A stretch of DNA of 64,000 bases from Flavobacterium sp. W4I14 (lineage in GTDB: Bacteria > Bacteroidota > Bacteroidia > Sphingobacteriales > Sphingobacteriaceae). How positions within the stretch are numbered: the first letter of the stretch is position 1; the number at the start of each line of letters is the position of its first letter. The notes beneath the pieces were generated by a model, which searched no databases, had not been told where the DNA came from, and saw only the letters and a list, made by a program, of their open reading frames with translations. Position numbers and translations under genes: made by a program. The DNA lies in the NCBI GenBank assembly GCA_030817875.1, contig JAUSZU010000001.1:1736001-1800000 (forward strand). Reading direction: 5' to 3'. Shown piece after piece: positions 43,579-52,410 of this stretch.

Positions 43579-45234
43579 TTAGTTAGGCTTAACAATTGAA
43601 ACCGGAACAACACTATTTAAATATACTTCGATGTTTGCATAACCACTTTTTGTAATTTTAGCAGCATCAGATGCATCCTTAGGGTTTAAACCGTTTTTAA
43701 GCTCGTAAGCATCAGGCATGCCATCATCATCACTGTCTTTATATGGTGTTCCTTTATATTCCGGGTAACCTCCAACCTGAGAAACTTCTGTAATGATACC
43801 TTGTTTGTAAGAATCACCAGGCAACCTGCGGTGTTCAAACTGAAAAGCAGATGGTTTAGCATCAGGATGTACTTCAATTTTACCTGTGGCAACCTGTTTA
43901 ACTACGCGGGTATCAACCGGATCTCTTTTTGGTAAAGTGGCACCAGCATTTGCCAAAACATATTCTTTAGCTTTTAAAGTAGGGATAATGCTAATCTTAG
44001 GCATTGGAAACGGGTTCTTAGCTTTCATCGCTGCGAAATATTTACCTGCTTCTTCGAAAGACATTAAATTTCCTTTTTTATCTTCCAGTTGAACACCACC
44101 ATTCCAGTTATTTTTGGTTACTTTTTCATTACCGTCAATTATATTTCCAGCTACATAAGCCCTACCAAAAACAACATAAGGTAATTTACTACGGCCAGAT
44201 TCTGGTTTTAAAATGCGGTAACTGATTGGATCTTTTAGTTCGGTAACCGGACCTGGTTTATAAAAGTTATTGATAATATTGTATTGAGCAGTATAATCGC
44301 CTCCATCTGTAGAGCGGTTGTTCCAGTTAAAAACCACGTTATTGGCGAAGTTAAATATACCGTTCCAGCCAATTGATGGGTTACGGGCGCCATTATCAGC
44401 CCACAGGTTACGAACAAAAGCACAGTTTTCTCCGCCTAAAGTGCTACCGAAAGCATGGTTCCAATAATCTAACGCCTCTGAGAAAATAGAGTTTTGTATC
44501 GTGATGTTAACCGTTCCTAATTTCTCTTCGGTTTTGCCAGTGCTATCATTGTACATATGGCGGTACATCGACATGTTTTCATCTAATCCCCAACTTGCAG
44601 AAACGTGATCGATCATAATGTTACCCACTGGATTACCTCCAATAGCATCATCTCTGCGACCAACAAAGGTTTCTCCTCTTCTAAAACGCATAAAGCGAAC
44701 AATAACATCATGCGTATTTAACCAAACCGATTCGCCGGCCACGCAAACACCATCACCAGGTGCGGTTTGACCAGCAATAGTGATATAAGGTGCACGGATA
44801 ATAAGCGGTGTTTTTAATCTGATGATCCCGGCAACATTGAATACCACAATCCTTGCACCACCTTGCTCACAGGCATCACGCAAAGAACCAGGTCCTCTAT
44901 CGTTTAGGTTTTTAACTACGATAACCCTACCGCCATGACCACCAAAACTATAAGCGCCACCCCCTTCTGCACCTGGAAAAGCCAATAAATCTGATTGTGG
45001 TAAATCAGTTGGTCTACCCGCCCAAGGAATATATGGTTTGCCTTGAGCTGCCTCTTTTGCAATAATAGGCTTTGCTTTCTCCCAGGCAATATCAGATTGG
45101 TGATAGGCTTCTTTCATCATTGAATCAGATGATTTTTTAATATTGGCAGGAATGTTTGGATATTGGGCAAACGTATAATTTGCGGAGAGTATTAATGCTG
45201 TTGTTAGCAACAGATTTAAAATGTTCTTTTTCAT
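43579..45234 (-). CDS. Polysaccharide lyase family 1-like pectate lyase (copy 2)
   Basis: 551 residues with a signal peptide (cleavage after NYTFA). Co-linear with the neighbour at 41922-43577 and of the same length, so it is a tandem duplicate. Same landmarks: FPGAEGGGAYSFGGHGGRVI near 90, VIVRFMRFRRGE near 181, NIMIDHVSASWGLDENMSMY near 207, and the DSDDDGMPDAYE calcium loop near the end. It is the first gene after regulatory module A, so it leads the long exported-enzyme run. Pectate-type substrate inferred. Confidence 0.86.
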   Translation of the reverse strand: MKKNILNLLLTTALILSANYTFAQYPNIPANIKKSSDSMMKEAYHQSDIAWEKAKPIIAKEAAQGKPYIPWAGRPTDLPQSDLLAFPGAEGGGAYSFGGHGGRVIVVKNLNDRGPGSLRDACEQGGARIVVFNVAGIIRLKTPLIIRAPYITIAGQTAPGDGVCVAGESVWLNTHDVIVRFMRFRRGETFVGRRDDAIGGNPVGNIMIDHVSASWGLDENMSMYRHMYNDSTGKTEEKLGTVNITIQNSIFSEALDYWNHAFGSTLGGENCAFVRNLWADNGARNPSIGWNGIFNFANNVVFNWNNRSTDGGDYTAQYNIINNFYKPGPVTELKDPISYRILKPESGRSKLPYVVFGRAYVAGNIIDGNEKVTKNNWNGGVQLEDKKGNLMSFEEAGKYFAAMKAKNPFPMPKISIIPTLKAKEYVLANAGATLPKRDPVDTRVVKQVATGKIEVHPDAKPSAFQFEHRRLPGDSYKQGIITEVSQVGGYPEYKGTPYKDSDDDGMPDAYELKNGLNPKDASDAAKITKSGYANIEVYLNSVVPVSIVKPN

Positions 45235-45318
45235 TTGTGTTGTTCGTTGGGAAAAGAAAGAAATTACGAAATATTTTTAACTAGCAGAAAAAATCTAATC
45301 GCTGATATTGAAAATCGT

Positions 45319-45540
45319 GGCTCATTTCTTTGTCTATCCTTGTAAGTAATTTTGGTTAGAAAGTATATTATCTTTCAAATTTGCATGCAAAAAGTAGCTG
45401 TTTAATGTATAATTTTGGCTATCTATTGTATCATCTTATCAATTGGCAAAAATGCCTGTAACAAATTAAATTCATTCTCGCAGCCATGTTACAAGATAGG
45501 AATAAAATTCATATATAAATGTAACATTCTTAAATAAAAA
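45319..45540 (-). promoter_or_regulatory. Regulatory module A, upstream of the PL1/enzyme run
   Basis: The 392-nt gap 45235-45626 holds the module and the upstream terminator. Conserved parts: GGCTCAT (45319-45325), TGGTTAGAAAGTATATT (45353-45369), GTATAATTTTGGCTA (45407-45421) and a 33-bp AT-rich box (45508-45540, starting TTCATATATAAATG). The same parts at the same spacing occur at 51156-51378 and 57657-57877. Reading minus strand, the distal box comes first. The proximal box is 119 nt before the PL1 ATG. No clear Bacteroidetes -33/-7 promoter was identified. Confidence 0.75.
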
Positions 45541-45567
45541 AAGGAGACAAATTAATGTCCCCTTTTT
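45538..45567. other. Imperfect hairpin adjoining module A
   Basis: AAAAAGG-A-GACA pairs with TGTC-C-CCTTTTT with one mismatch and a short loop. It sits between the SusD terminator and the distal box. It could be a second terminator for either strand. Confidence 0.5.
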
Positions 45568-45580
45568 CCAAACCAAATAT

Positions 45581-45612
45581 AAAAAAACCGGGGCAGTGAG
45601 CAAACCGCCCCG
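45581..45612 (-). terminator. Rho-independent terminator of the second SusCD operon
   Basis: CGGGGC (45589-45594) pairs with GCCCCG (45607-45612), followed on the minus strand by a T-run (A-run at 45581-45587). It lies 15 nt after the SusD stop. Confidence 0.8.
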
Positions 45613-45626
45613 AAGATCTTCTGTAA

Positions 45627-47642
45627 TTACTTTAATGGATCGAAGGTACCAGCACCATTCATGCTATCCCAACCTGTAGTTTGTTGTAGATATGGACTTG
45701 CTGACAATACCGTTTGATTGATGCCGAAGAAATAATATTGTGGATACCATGTAAATTTCCAGTTAGCCGGACTTGTTTTATCAAGATCGTCTCTTACACT
45801 GATCTTGAAATAGTTATCGTAAAGGTAATCAACGTATTGATCATAGGTGGTAATTCCAGCAGGATAAGTTGCAGGATCTCTATCAATAAGCGGAGCCATT
45901 CCTGAGGCCGGTTTTAATAAAGGATCATTTGCACCAACGTAATCAGCACCTGCAGGTGTTTTAACGCCAATATAAAACCCCGTTCTGCGGGTGCCATTTA
46001 ATGGTGTAAAACCTAACCTTGTGGCAGTAGGACCAGATTCAAAAAGCATCCATCTTCTTAGGTCCCAGAAGCGCTTGCTTTCGTAGGCGAATTCTACTTT
46101 TCTTTCATTTAAAGCAGCTGCAAATAATTGGTCACGGCTTAAACCAACACCCAAACCATAAGACCCATCAGTACCGGCTAAAATACCTGCCCTATCTCTT
46201 ATAGATTTAATACCTTCAAAACCTTCGCTAAGTTTATCTGAACCAATTGCTGATTCAGCTAGATTTAGCACAACTTCTGCAAATCTTATTTCCATATAAT
46301 CGGTTGGACTATTGCTAAAGTTACCAATTGTATTGTTTGCGTTTGGATTATTTGCTTTACATAAATATATACCACTTGCATTGGCTCCTTTTGTTTCGGT
46401 AGTGCCATTATAGCCAGCTGTTGCCGTTTTTTTCCAAACATATGTCCATTGCTTATAATTAGGTGCACCCGAATACGGCCAGATGGCTCCATTATATACA
46501 AATGTTTTATAAAATCTAGGATCTCTGTTTTTGTAAAATTTAGCGTCCGAATAAGGATATGTTGAGGATGAGGCGGTAATCGGCTTGCCATCTCTCATCG
46601 GAAAAGCGTCCACAATCTGTTTGGTTGGCGATATTGATCCGGCACCATTAATTTCACGTGAACGTGTAGCCTGCTCCCAACCATTGTTTTTTTGTGGATT
46701 TCCGGTTGTTAACGCATTAAAGCCAAAAGCGAATACAGATTCGATACTGTTATCAGCTACAAACATATTTCCCCATGCCACTCCATTTGCTGTTCCTCCT
46801 ACTTTATATAAGCCAAAGCCATTGGCTTCCAATAAAGTTTTGGCTGCTAAATTTGCCTGGTAGGCTCTATCCCAACGTGCCCTGTCATCAGCACGGTTAA
46901 AAAGCGGGCTTGCCCATGTTAAGAGTACCCGGCCTTTTAGTGCAGCAGCAGCGCCTGATGTAATTCTGCCATTATCTACTCCTGTCCATTTTCCGGGCAG
47001 CAAGGAGATGGCCATGTCCAGGTCTTTAACAATCTGTTCTATACAGGCAGAAGATGAGCTTCTTTGTATTTCATTTGCAGGTCCGGAAGAAACAATTGGA
47101 TCTTGAGGCGTTAAAACCAGTGGTACTCCGCCATATAACTTTACCAGTTCGAAATATTGCCAGGCTCTCCAAAAGTACATCTGGCCTTTAAACTTATTGG
47201 TTATATCTGTTGTTAAACCATGCTTATCGATTTCCTGTAGAAAAAGATTGATCTCTTTCATGCGGGTCCAGGTATTATTGGCCACGCTATTTGGCAAACG
47301 TTGTCCAAAGTATTTTAATGCATTTGTATTTACATATGAAATTTGGGCCCATTCTTTATTCCAATCCGTTTCACCTGCCAGCTCATCGGTAGTTTGGGTA
47401 AACGCCGAACTGTAAGCGCCGTTATCTGTAGCACTCTGCACCTGCACATTAGGCGTACCGTTGTTTGCTGGTAAAAACAACCCGTATACATAATCTACAT
47501 AACCCTGAGCCAGTGGGGCTTCTTGAAAAACCTGCTCATTAAAGCCTGCATAATCTTTTTTCTCTTCTAAAAAACTGTCTTTGCAGCTCGCAGTTAATAT
47601 AACCAGCGAAACCAAAACATATATTTTATTAATCTTTTTCAT
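45627..47642 (-). CDS. susD: SusD/RagB family surface glycan-binding lipoprotein
   Basis: 671 residues with a lipobox (VILTASC, Cys about 20), so an outer-membrane lipoprotein. Helical TPR-like SusD architecture: WRAWQYFELVKLYGGVPLVL near 158, RITSGAAAALKGRVLLTWAS near 225, YMEIRFAEVVLNLAESAIG near 440 and ERKVEFAYESKRFWDLRRWM near 515 are family landmarks. It caps the SusC transporter and captures oligosaccharide. It follows the SusC gene by 36 nt. It is larger than the other SusD (612 residues) and diverged from it, so each pair may prefer a different fragment. Confidence 0.92.
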   Translation of the reverse strand: MKKINKIYVLVSLVILTASCKDSFLEEKKDYAGFNEQVFQEAPLAQGYVDYVYGLFLPANNGTPNVQVQSATDNGAYSSAFTQTTDELAGETDWNKEWAQISYVNTNALKYFGQRLPNSVANNTWTRMKEINLFLQEIDKHGLTTDITNKFKGQMYFWRAWQYFELVKLYGGVPLVLTPQDPIVSSGPANEIQRSSSSACIEQIVKDLDMAISLLPGKWTGVDNGRITSGAAAALKGRVLLTWASPLFNRADDRARWDRAYQANLAAKTLLEANGFGLYKVGGTANGVAWGNMFVADNSIESVFAFGFNALTTGNPQKNNGWEQATRSREINGAGSISPTKQIVDAFPMRDGKPITASSSTYPYSDAKFYKNRDPRFYKTFVYNGAIWPYSGAPNYKQWTYVWKKTATAGYNGTTETKGANASGIYLCKANNPNANNTIGNFSNSPTDYMEIRFAEVVLNLAESAIGSDKLSEGFEGIKSIRDRAGILAGTDGSYGLGVGLSRDQLFAAALNERKVEFAYESKRFWDLRRWMLFESGPTATRLGFTPLNGTRRTGFYIGVKTPAGADYVGANDPLLKPASGMAPLIDRDPATYPAGITTYDQYVDYLYDNYFKISVRDDLDKTSPANWKFTWYPQYYFFGINQTVLSASPYLQQTTGWDSMNGAGTFDPLK

Positions 47643-47678
47643 GTCTCTAAAATCTAATAGTACAACTATTTTTAATTG

Positions 47679-50600
47679 TTAAAAAGTTACGTTTAATCCA
47701 AAAGAAAAAGTTTTCAGATTCGGAAAAACGTCGTATGCTGTATCACTATCCCTATAAGAATATGGGTTATAGAAATTATAAGGGTTTAACGCGCTTGCGT
47801 AAACACGTACATTACTTACTTTAACTTGTTCGAGCCAGCGCTTAGGAAGGGAATAATTTAACTGTATGCTAGCTAAACGCATTCTAAATGAAGAAACCTT
47901 CCAGAAATTTGATGTTGGACTTAAACTTGTTGCTTCCCAATTTGGGTTTGGCATGGTACCTGTTGGGTTTAGGATCGGATCATAAATATCGCCCCAAATT
48001 TCCGGCACACTTGCAAAAGTACGTGAAATTGAATTGTTCATTTTTTTACGGGCATCGATTTCCGACCACCCACCAAAGGAACCTGAAATTACCGCCTCTA
48101 TTCCTATTCCTTTATAATTTGCTTTTAATGTTGTTCCGTAACCATAATGGTTGGTGGCTTTTTTTGATAACTGTACCTGATCATTAAAGTCAATTATACC
48201 GTCTGGACCCGCAAAAGATCCATCAGGCTGTAAAGGTCCTCTAACATCTCTATAATAGAGCATGCCTGGCTTTAAATCTTTGGCCAACACTGCTGATCCG
48301 CTACCGGCAGCACCTGGATTTACCGAGGTAATTTTGTACTGACTTACATAAGCATCAATTTCTTGTTGATCTTTAAACATGCCTAAATAATCGTAACCCC
48401 ATTTACCAACGTCAGATGAAGTTCCATTACGTGGATTCCAGGGATATAGAACATCATTTGCGTTGTAATCTGCTTTGATTACTTTATTATCAGACCAAGC
48501 AAACCTAAAATCTACACCATAACTAAAATCCTTTCCGATTTTATCGTTCCAACCAATTCCCAGTTCGTAGCCAAAGTAATCTGCTGTAGCATAATTTTGT
48601 GAGGCTACTGAACCACCAATCGTGATTGGAATATTAGATGTTACCTCTGTTAAAATATTTGTTGCGTGATTATAATAACCATCCAGAGATAATGTAAGTC
48701 GGTTTTTTAAAAATTTAGCATCAATACCTACGTTATTCTTAAGCTCGTCGCTCCAGGTTGCATCAGGGTTTGGAGATGCTTCCATTTTATAACCCGCAGT
48801 TGCATTTCCATCTCCACCAAATACTGCTCCTTTACCATCCTGGAAGGTATAACGCTGTCTCCATAACCAGGCCTTAGTTTGGTCGTTACCTAATAAACCT
48901 ATTGAGTACCTTAGTTTTAAGAAGTCAATACCAGGTACTTTAAAAAAATCTTCTTCTGAAATTACCCAGCCCAATGAGCCCGAATAGAAATTACCCCAAT
49001 AGTTACCCGGTGCAAATTTGGTAGAAGCATCACTTCTAAACATAAATTCTGCAAGGTACTTATCTGCGTAACTGTAGTTTGCTCTTGCAACATATGATAG
49101 TGATCCTCCTTCTGATTTTGTAGTACTTCCATCTATCGCGCCGGTTGCCGAGTTAAACTGGCCATTTGTTTGTTGGATCGGATCTGCTTTAAATACAACC
49201 TCATTATTAAAGGCTTGCTCAGATCTTTCTACAGTAGCTAAAGCACCTATCGTATGTTTTCCGAACGACTTGTTATAGGTTAGCACAAAGTTTGATTGTG
49301 TTGAACTTTGTGTCGTATTAGAATAGTATAATCGATTACCATTAGAAGCAACAAGAGCTGTTGGTAATGTTGCTCCGTCGTAAATATGTTCATTAGTACC
49401 TAATTTTTTAAAGGTGTAAACATTATATTTTGTTCCGATCTGTGATCCGTTGCTGCTACCCATATTTCTAGAATATGCAGCTCTTGCACTCAGACCTTTA
49501 ACAAACGGAATATCATATTGAGCATTTAAATTTATCGTAAAGTTGGTATTTCTGGTGTTTGCCAGATTGCCTAATTTCTCGATTTCGTAGAAATGATAGG
49601 TAGAAAAATCATTAGTGGTTCCTGGTAGTTTTACAGGGTATCCATTAATATACATCGGTACGTAACGAGGTGCAAGGATGAGGTTCCGGTAATCGTTATC
49701 ATCTAACTCACTACCGATTTTATTAAAGGTTTTAATGAGTTCGCTATTGTTTCCTGAAACCTGCAAACCAACCTTCAGATTGGTTGCCACCTTAATATCG
49801 GCACCTGATCTAAAATTCCAACGTTTAAAATCAAGACTCGAAAGGTTTCCATCTTGCTTGTAATAAGCAACATCGCCAAAATAGGTTGCACGGTCGGTAC
49901 CTCCGGAGATACTTAAAGTGTGTTTCATGTTATAGGATGATTTCCAGGCATCTTCTAACCAATCGTAATTAATGTTTTTAAAATGCTCTAATTCGTCCTG
50001 ACTAAAAAAACTATCAGCTGCTGAAGCACCTGTTGGATTTACATTAGCTCCATTCGGCCCGTTCATAATGTTATAATACATCCCAAACTGATAGGCGCTC
50101 ATCATTTTAGTTCGGTAAGCTTCATCATTAAGGGCGTACGAGCCGCTATAAGTGATGCGTGGAGGTCCGATTTTACCGCGTTTAGTTTTTACCAATACTA
50201 CTCCATTACCCGCTCTTGTACCATAAATAGCAGCTGATCCATCCTTTAGGAAAGATAAACTCTCTATTTCGGAAGGATCCAGGTTATTAAAGAGTGTAGC
50301 ATCAGGTTGTCCGTTTTGAGGATTGATCTGAATTACATCATCTATTACATATAGCGGGTCAGTAGAACCGCCATCTTTAGAGAAAATAGTGTTCGGGTTT
50401 CTGATGGTCAACTTTGCTGTAGAACCTGGTCTTGAAATACCTCCGCTCACCCCAACACCCAATATTTTTCCCGCCAGTGCAGCACCTATATTACTTGCAG
50501 GTAAGTCTTCCACTTCAGTTGCCTTTATATCTACAACCGCACCTGTTAAATGACTTCTTTTTTGCGTGCCATAACCAACAACAACTACATCTTCGAGGCT

Positions 50601-50915
50601 TTTATTTTCCGGAATTAAACGTACAACAATATTGGTTTGCTTGCCTACTGTTACCTGTTGCCTTATATATCCTATAAATGAGAATACAAGCACATCAGCA
50701 TCAGATTTTACCTGAATGGTGTAAATACCATCAGAATTGGTACTCACATTACTGGGAATACCTTTTAAACTTACGTTTACCCCCGGGATTCCCTGCCCAT
50801 CTGCCTGATCGACAACTTTACCCGTAATCTTTCGGTCTTGAGCAAAAAGGATTGTGCTTGCCAGTAGCGTAAATAGCAAGGACAAAGAAATTTTGCGTAA
50901 AAATTTTAAGTTCAT
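47679..50915 (-). CDS. susC: SusC/RagA family TonB-dependent outer-membrane transporter
   Basis: 1078 residues with a signal peptide (cleavage near ILFA). An N-terminal carboxypeptidase-regulatory-like domain (ITGKVVDQADGQGIPGVNVS, about 29-110) precedes the plug (DVVVVGYGTQKRSHLTGAVV near 111; LSFLKDGSAAIYGTRAGNGV near 222) and the 22-strand barrel, ending in a typical aromatic strand (FSFGLNVTF). It imports oligosaccharides into the periplasm with its SusD partner. No sigma/anti-sigma interaction domain is present at the N-terminus. The ATG is 275 nt below the proximal box of module B. Confidence 0.93.
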   Translation of the reverse strand: MNLKFLRKISLSLLFTLLASTILFAQDRKITGKVVDQADGQGIPGVNVSLKGIPSNVSTNSDGIYTIQVKSDADVLVFSFIGYIRQQVTVGKQTNIVVRLIPENKSLEDVVVVGYGTQKRSHLTGAVVDIKATEVEDLPASNIGAALAGKILGVGVSGGISRPGSTAKLTIRNPNTIFSKDGGSTDPLYVIDDVIQINPQNGQPDATLFNNLDPSEIESLSFLKDGSAAIYGTRAGNGVVLVKTKRGKIGPPRITYSGSYALNDEAYRTKMMSAYQFGMYYNIMNGPNGANVNPTGASAADSFFSQDELEHFKNINYDWLEDAWKSSYNMKHTLSISGGTDRATYFGDVAYYKQDGNLSSLDFKRWNFRSGADIKVATNLKVGLQVSGNNSELIKTFNKIGSELDDNDYRNLILAPRYVPMYINGYPVKLPGTTNDFSTYHFYEIEKLGNLANTRNTNFTINLNAQYDIPFVKGLSARAAYSRNMGSSNGSQIGTKYNVYTFKKLGTNEHIYDGATLPTALVASNGNRLYYSNTTQSSTQSNFVLTYNKSFGKHTIGALATVERSEQAFNNEVVFKADPIQQTNGQFNSATGAIDGSTTKSEGGSLSYVARANYSYADKYLAEFMFRSDASTKFAPGNYWGNFYSGSLGWVISEEDFFKVPGIDFLKLRYSIGLLGNDQTKAWLWRQRYTFQDGKGAVFGGDGNATAGYKMEASPNPDATWSDELKNNVGIDAKFLKNRLTLSLDGYYNHATNILTEVTSNIPITIGGSVASQNYATADYFGYELGIGWNDKIGKDFSYGVDFRFAWSDNKVIKADYNANDVLYPWNPRNGTSSDVGKWGYDYLGMFKDQQEIDAYVSQYKITSVNPGAAGSGSAVLAKDLKPGMLYYRDVRGPLQPDGSFAGPDGIIDFNDQVQLSKKATNHYGYGTTLKANYKGIGIEAVISGSFGGWSEIDARKKMNNSISRTFASVPEIWGDIYDPILNPTGTMPNPNWEATSLSPTSNFWKVSSFRMRLASIQLNYSLPKRWLEQVKVSNVRVYASALNPYNFYNPYSYRDSDTAYDVFPNLKTFSFGLNVTF

Positions 50916-51155
50916 CTTATTATTTGGTTAGTTTTTAATTCTATTTAGACGATTTACCGTCTGCGTTTAATGTTGTAATCTTCAATGATTAAAAGTTTTC
51001 AGCCTTCAATCCACTGAGCAATTATGGTGTCGTTTTAACTTTACAAATGGAACGTATTAAGAGAGCCGAAAAAATAGATGAGAAAAATTATTTTATTATA
51101 AAAGAATCAGCCAAGGTTTCTAATAAAAAAAATCTATGATAATATGGGATGTATT

Positions 51156-51378
51156 GGCTCATTTTCTACTTTGATCTTGATATTTATTCTGGTTAGAAAG
51201 TATATTATATTTCAAAATTGCAATCAATAATTGGCTATTTACTGTATGATTTTGGCTACATATTATAGGATATTAACGTAACTAAATCAAATCTATATCG
51301 CTCCTCGCTTGATTTGAATTTGATGATCTAAGATATAGAAATATATTCATATATAAATGTAACATTCTTAAATAAAAA
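51156..51378 (-). promoter_or_regulatory. Regulatory module B, upstream of the second SusCD operon
   Basis: Lies in the 543-nt gap 50916-51458, which has no other recognisable feature except the terminator and an AT-rich leader. Parts: GGCTCAT (51156-51162), TGGTTAGAAAGTATATT (51190-51206), a direct repeat TTGGCTA (51231-51237 and 51252-51258, 21-bp period) around GTATGAT, and the 33-bp distal box (51346-51378), identical to module A. The proximal-to-distal gap is 139 nt. The 21-bp phase suits an AraC or response-regulator dimer. Confidence 0.75.
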
Positions 51379-51382
51379 TAAA

Positions 51383-51414
51383 CAAAAAAAAACGAGACAA
51401 ATTTTGTCTCGTTT
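51383..51414 (-). terminator. Rho-independent terminator of the first SusCD operon
   Basis: AAACGAGACAAA (51390-51401) pairs with TTTGTCTCGTTT (51403-51414). Reading minus strand, the stem runs into a T-run (A-run at 51383-51390). It lies 45 nt after the lipoprotein stop. Confidence 0.8.
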
Positions 51415-51458
51415 CAGATAAATTAAACTCAAGTTATTGAGCGCTACAAATAATAATA

Positions 51459-52388
51459 TTAATTCTGAATCTTTACATCAACATTTAAGAATACACCACC
51501 CGAAGAGTTGTTACTCGAGACAGAGTTCACATAAAAAGCGCCGTACTTCCCTTCAGCAGTTAAAAAATAAAACAAACTTCCTGCAATTAGCCCGGTAGAT
51601 ATACCTTTAAGTGTGGGCTTTGCACTTTTACCTGCCGTAATAATCTGATCGCCTGTGCGAAGATTTAAAAAGGCTGCAGACTGTGCGGTTTTTGGTGCGG
51701 CAAATAACGTTGCTTTCTTGGTCCACTTACTAATGTCGTATGGAGTAAAAGGAATCGGGCTCGAATTTAAAGCATAAACATTGTAAAAATATGAATTTGG
51801 TGTTCCGGTTACCGGCGACCTATACAATCCCAGATCTATTTTATCTGAACTGGCCGCACCGTTACTGTAATTGAATAGTTCTCCGCTTGAAAGTGACATA
51901 TAACAGTTCTTCACTTTACCTAATGTATCAGGAATATACAATTCTCTTGAAGACCAGTATTTATAATCTGACCTTACTTCTATTGTAACCGTTTTATAAC
52001 CATCTCCCAAATAGACACCTGCTTTATCTAAAGCCCAAATGCGATAGGATGTTTTGCCAACGCGTGTATTCATTTTCAGTTTTACAACTCCCGAATAATT
52101 TCTTCTTTGATTATCGTTAAGTATTATTTTAGAAGGTATCGCCGCTGATGTTTCGAAAATACAGACAGCATACATATCTTCCTTTGCAGAAGTTATAGTG
52201 TAATCCAGATACACGCTATCACCTGCATTTACTTCTTTATAATCGGTTACCGCATACGGGCTTGTTGAATGATAAGTTACTGTTACATCATCAAACATAT
52301 TGAATATATTTTCTCCTTCCTTTTCACATGAAGAAAACACGACTGCTCCCATAGCTATAACGCCTAAATATTTTAAAATTCTTTTCAT
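51459..52388 (-). CDS. Putative surface glycan-binding lipoprotein
   Basis: 309 residues with a lipobox (AVVFSSC, Cys20). Beta-rich: an Ig-like part near 30-140 (VNAGDSVYLDYTITSAKEDM, TVTIEVRSDY) followed by a second beta domain. I do not recognise a named family. Position after SusC-SusD, lipidation and fold are those of the third, glycan-binding gene of such operons (SusE/F-like role). The SusD gene ends 22 nt upstream and a strong terminator follows. It is predicted to sit at the cell surface; binding specificity unknown. Confidence 0.65.
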   Translation of the reverse strand: MKRILKYLGVIAMGAVVFSSCEKEGENIFNMFDDVTVTYHSTSPYAVTDYKEVNAGDSVYLDYTITSAKEDMYAVCIFETSAAIPSKIILNDNQRRNYSGVVKLKMNTRVGKTSYRIWALDKAGVYLGDGYKTVTIEVRSDYKYWSSRELYIPDTLGKVKNCYMSLSSGELFNYSNGAASSDKIDLGLYRSPVTGTPNSYFYNVYALNSSPIPFTPYDISKWTKKATLFAAPKTAQSAAFLNLRTGDQIITAGKSAKPTLKGISTGLIAGSLFYFLTAEGKYGAFYVNSVSSNNSSGGVFLNVDVKIQN

Positions 52389-52410
52389 GATTTTATCTGT
52401 TTAATTAGAA

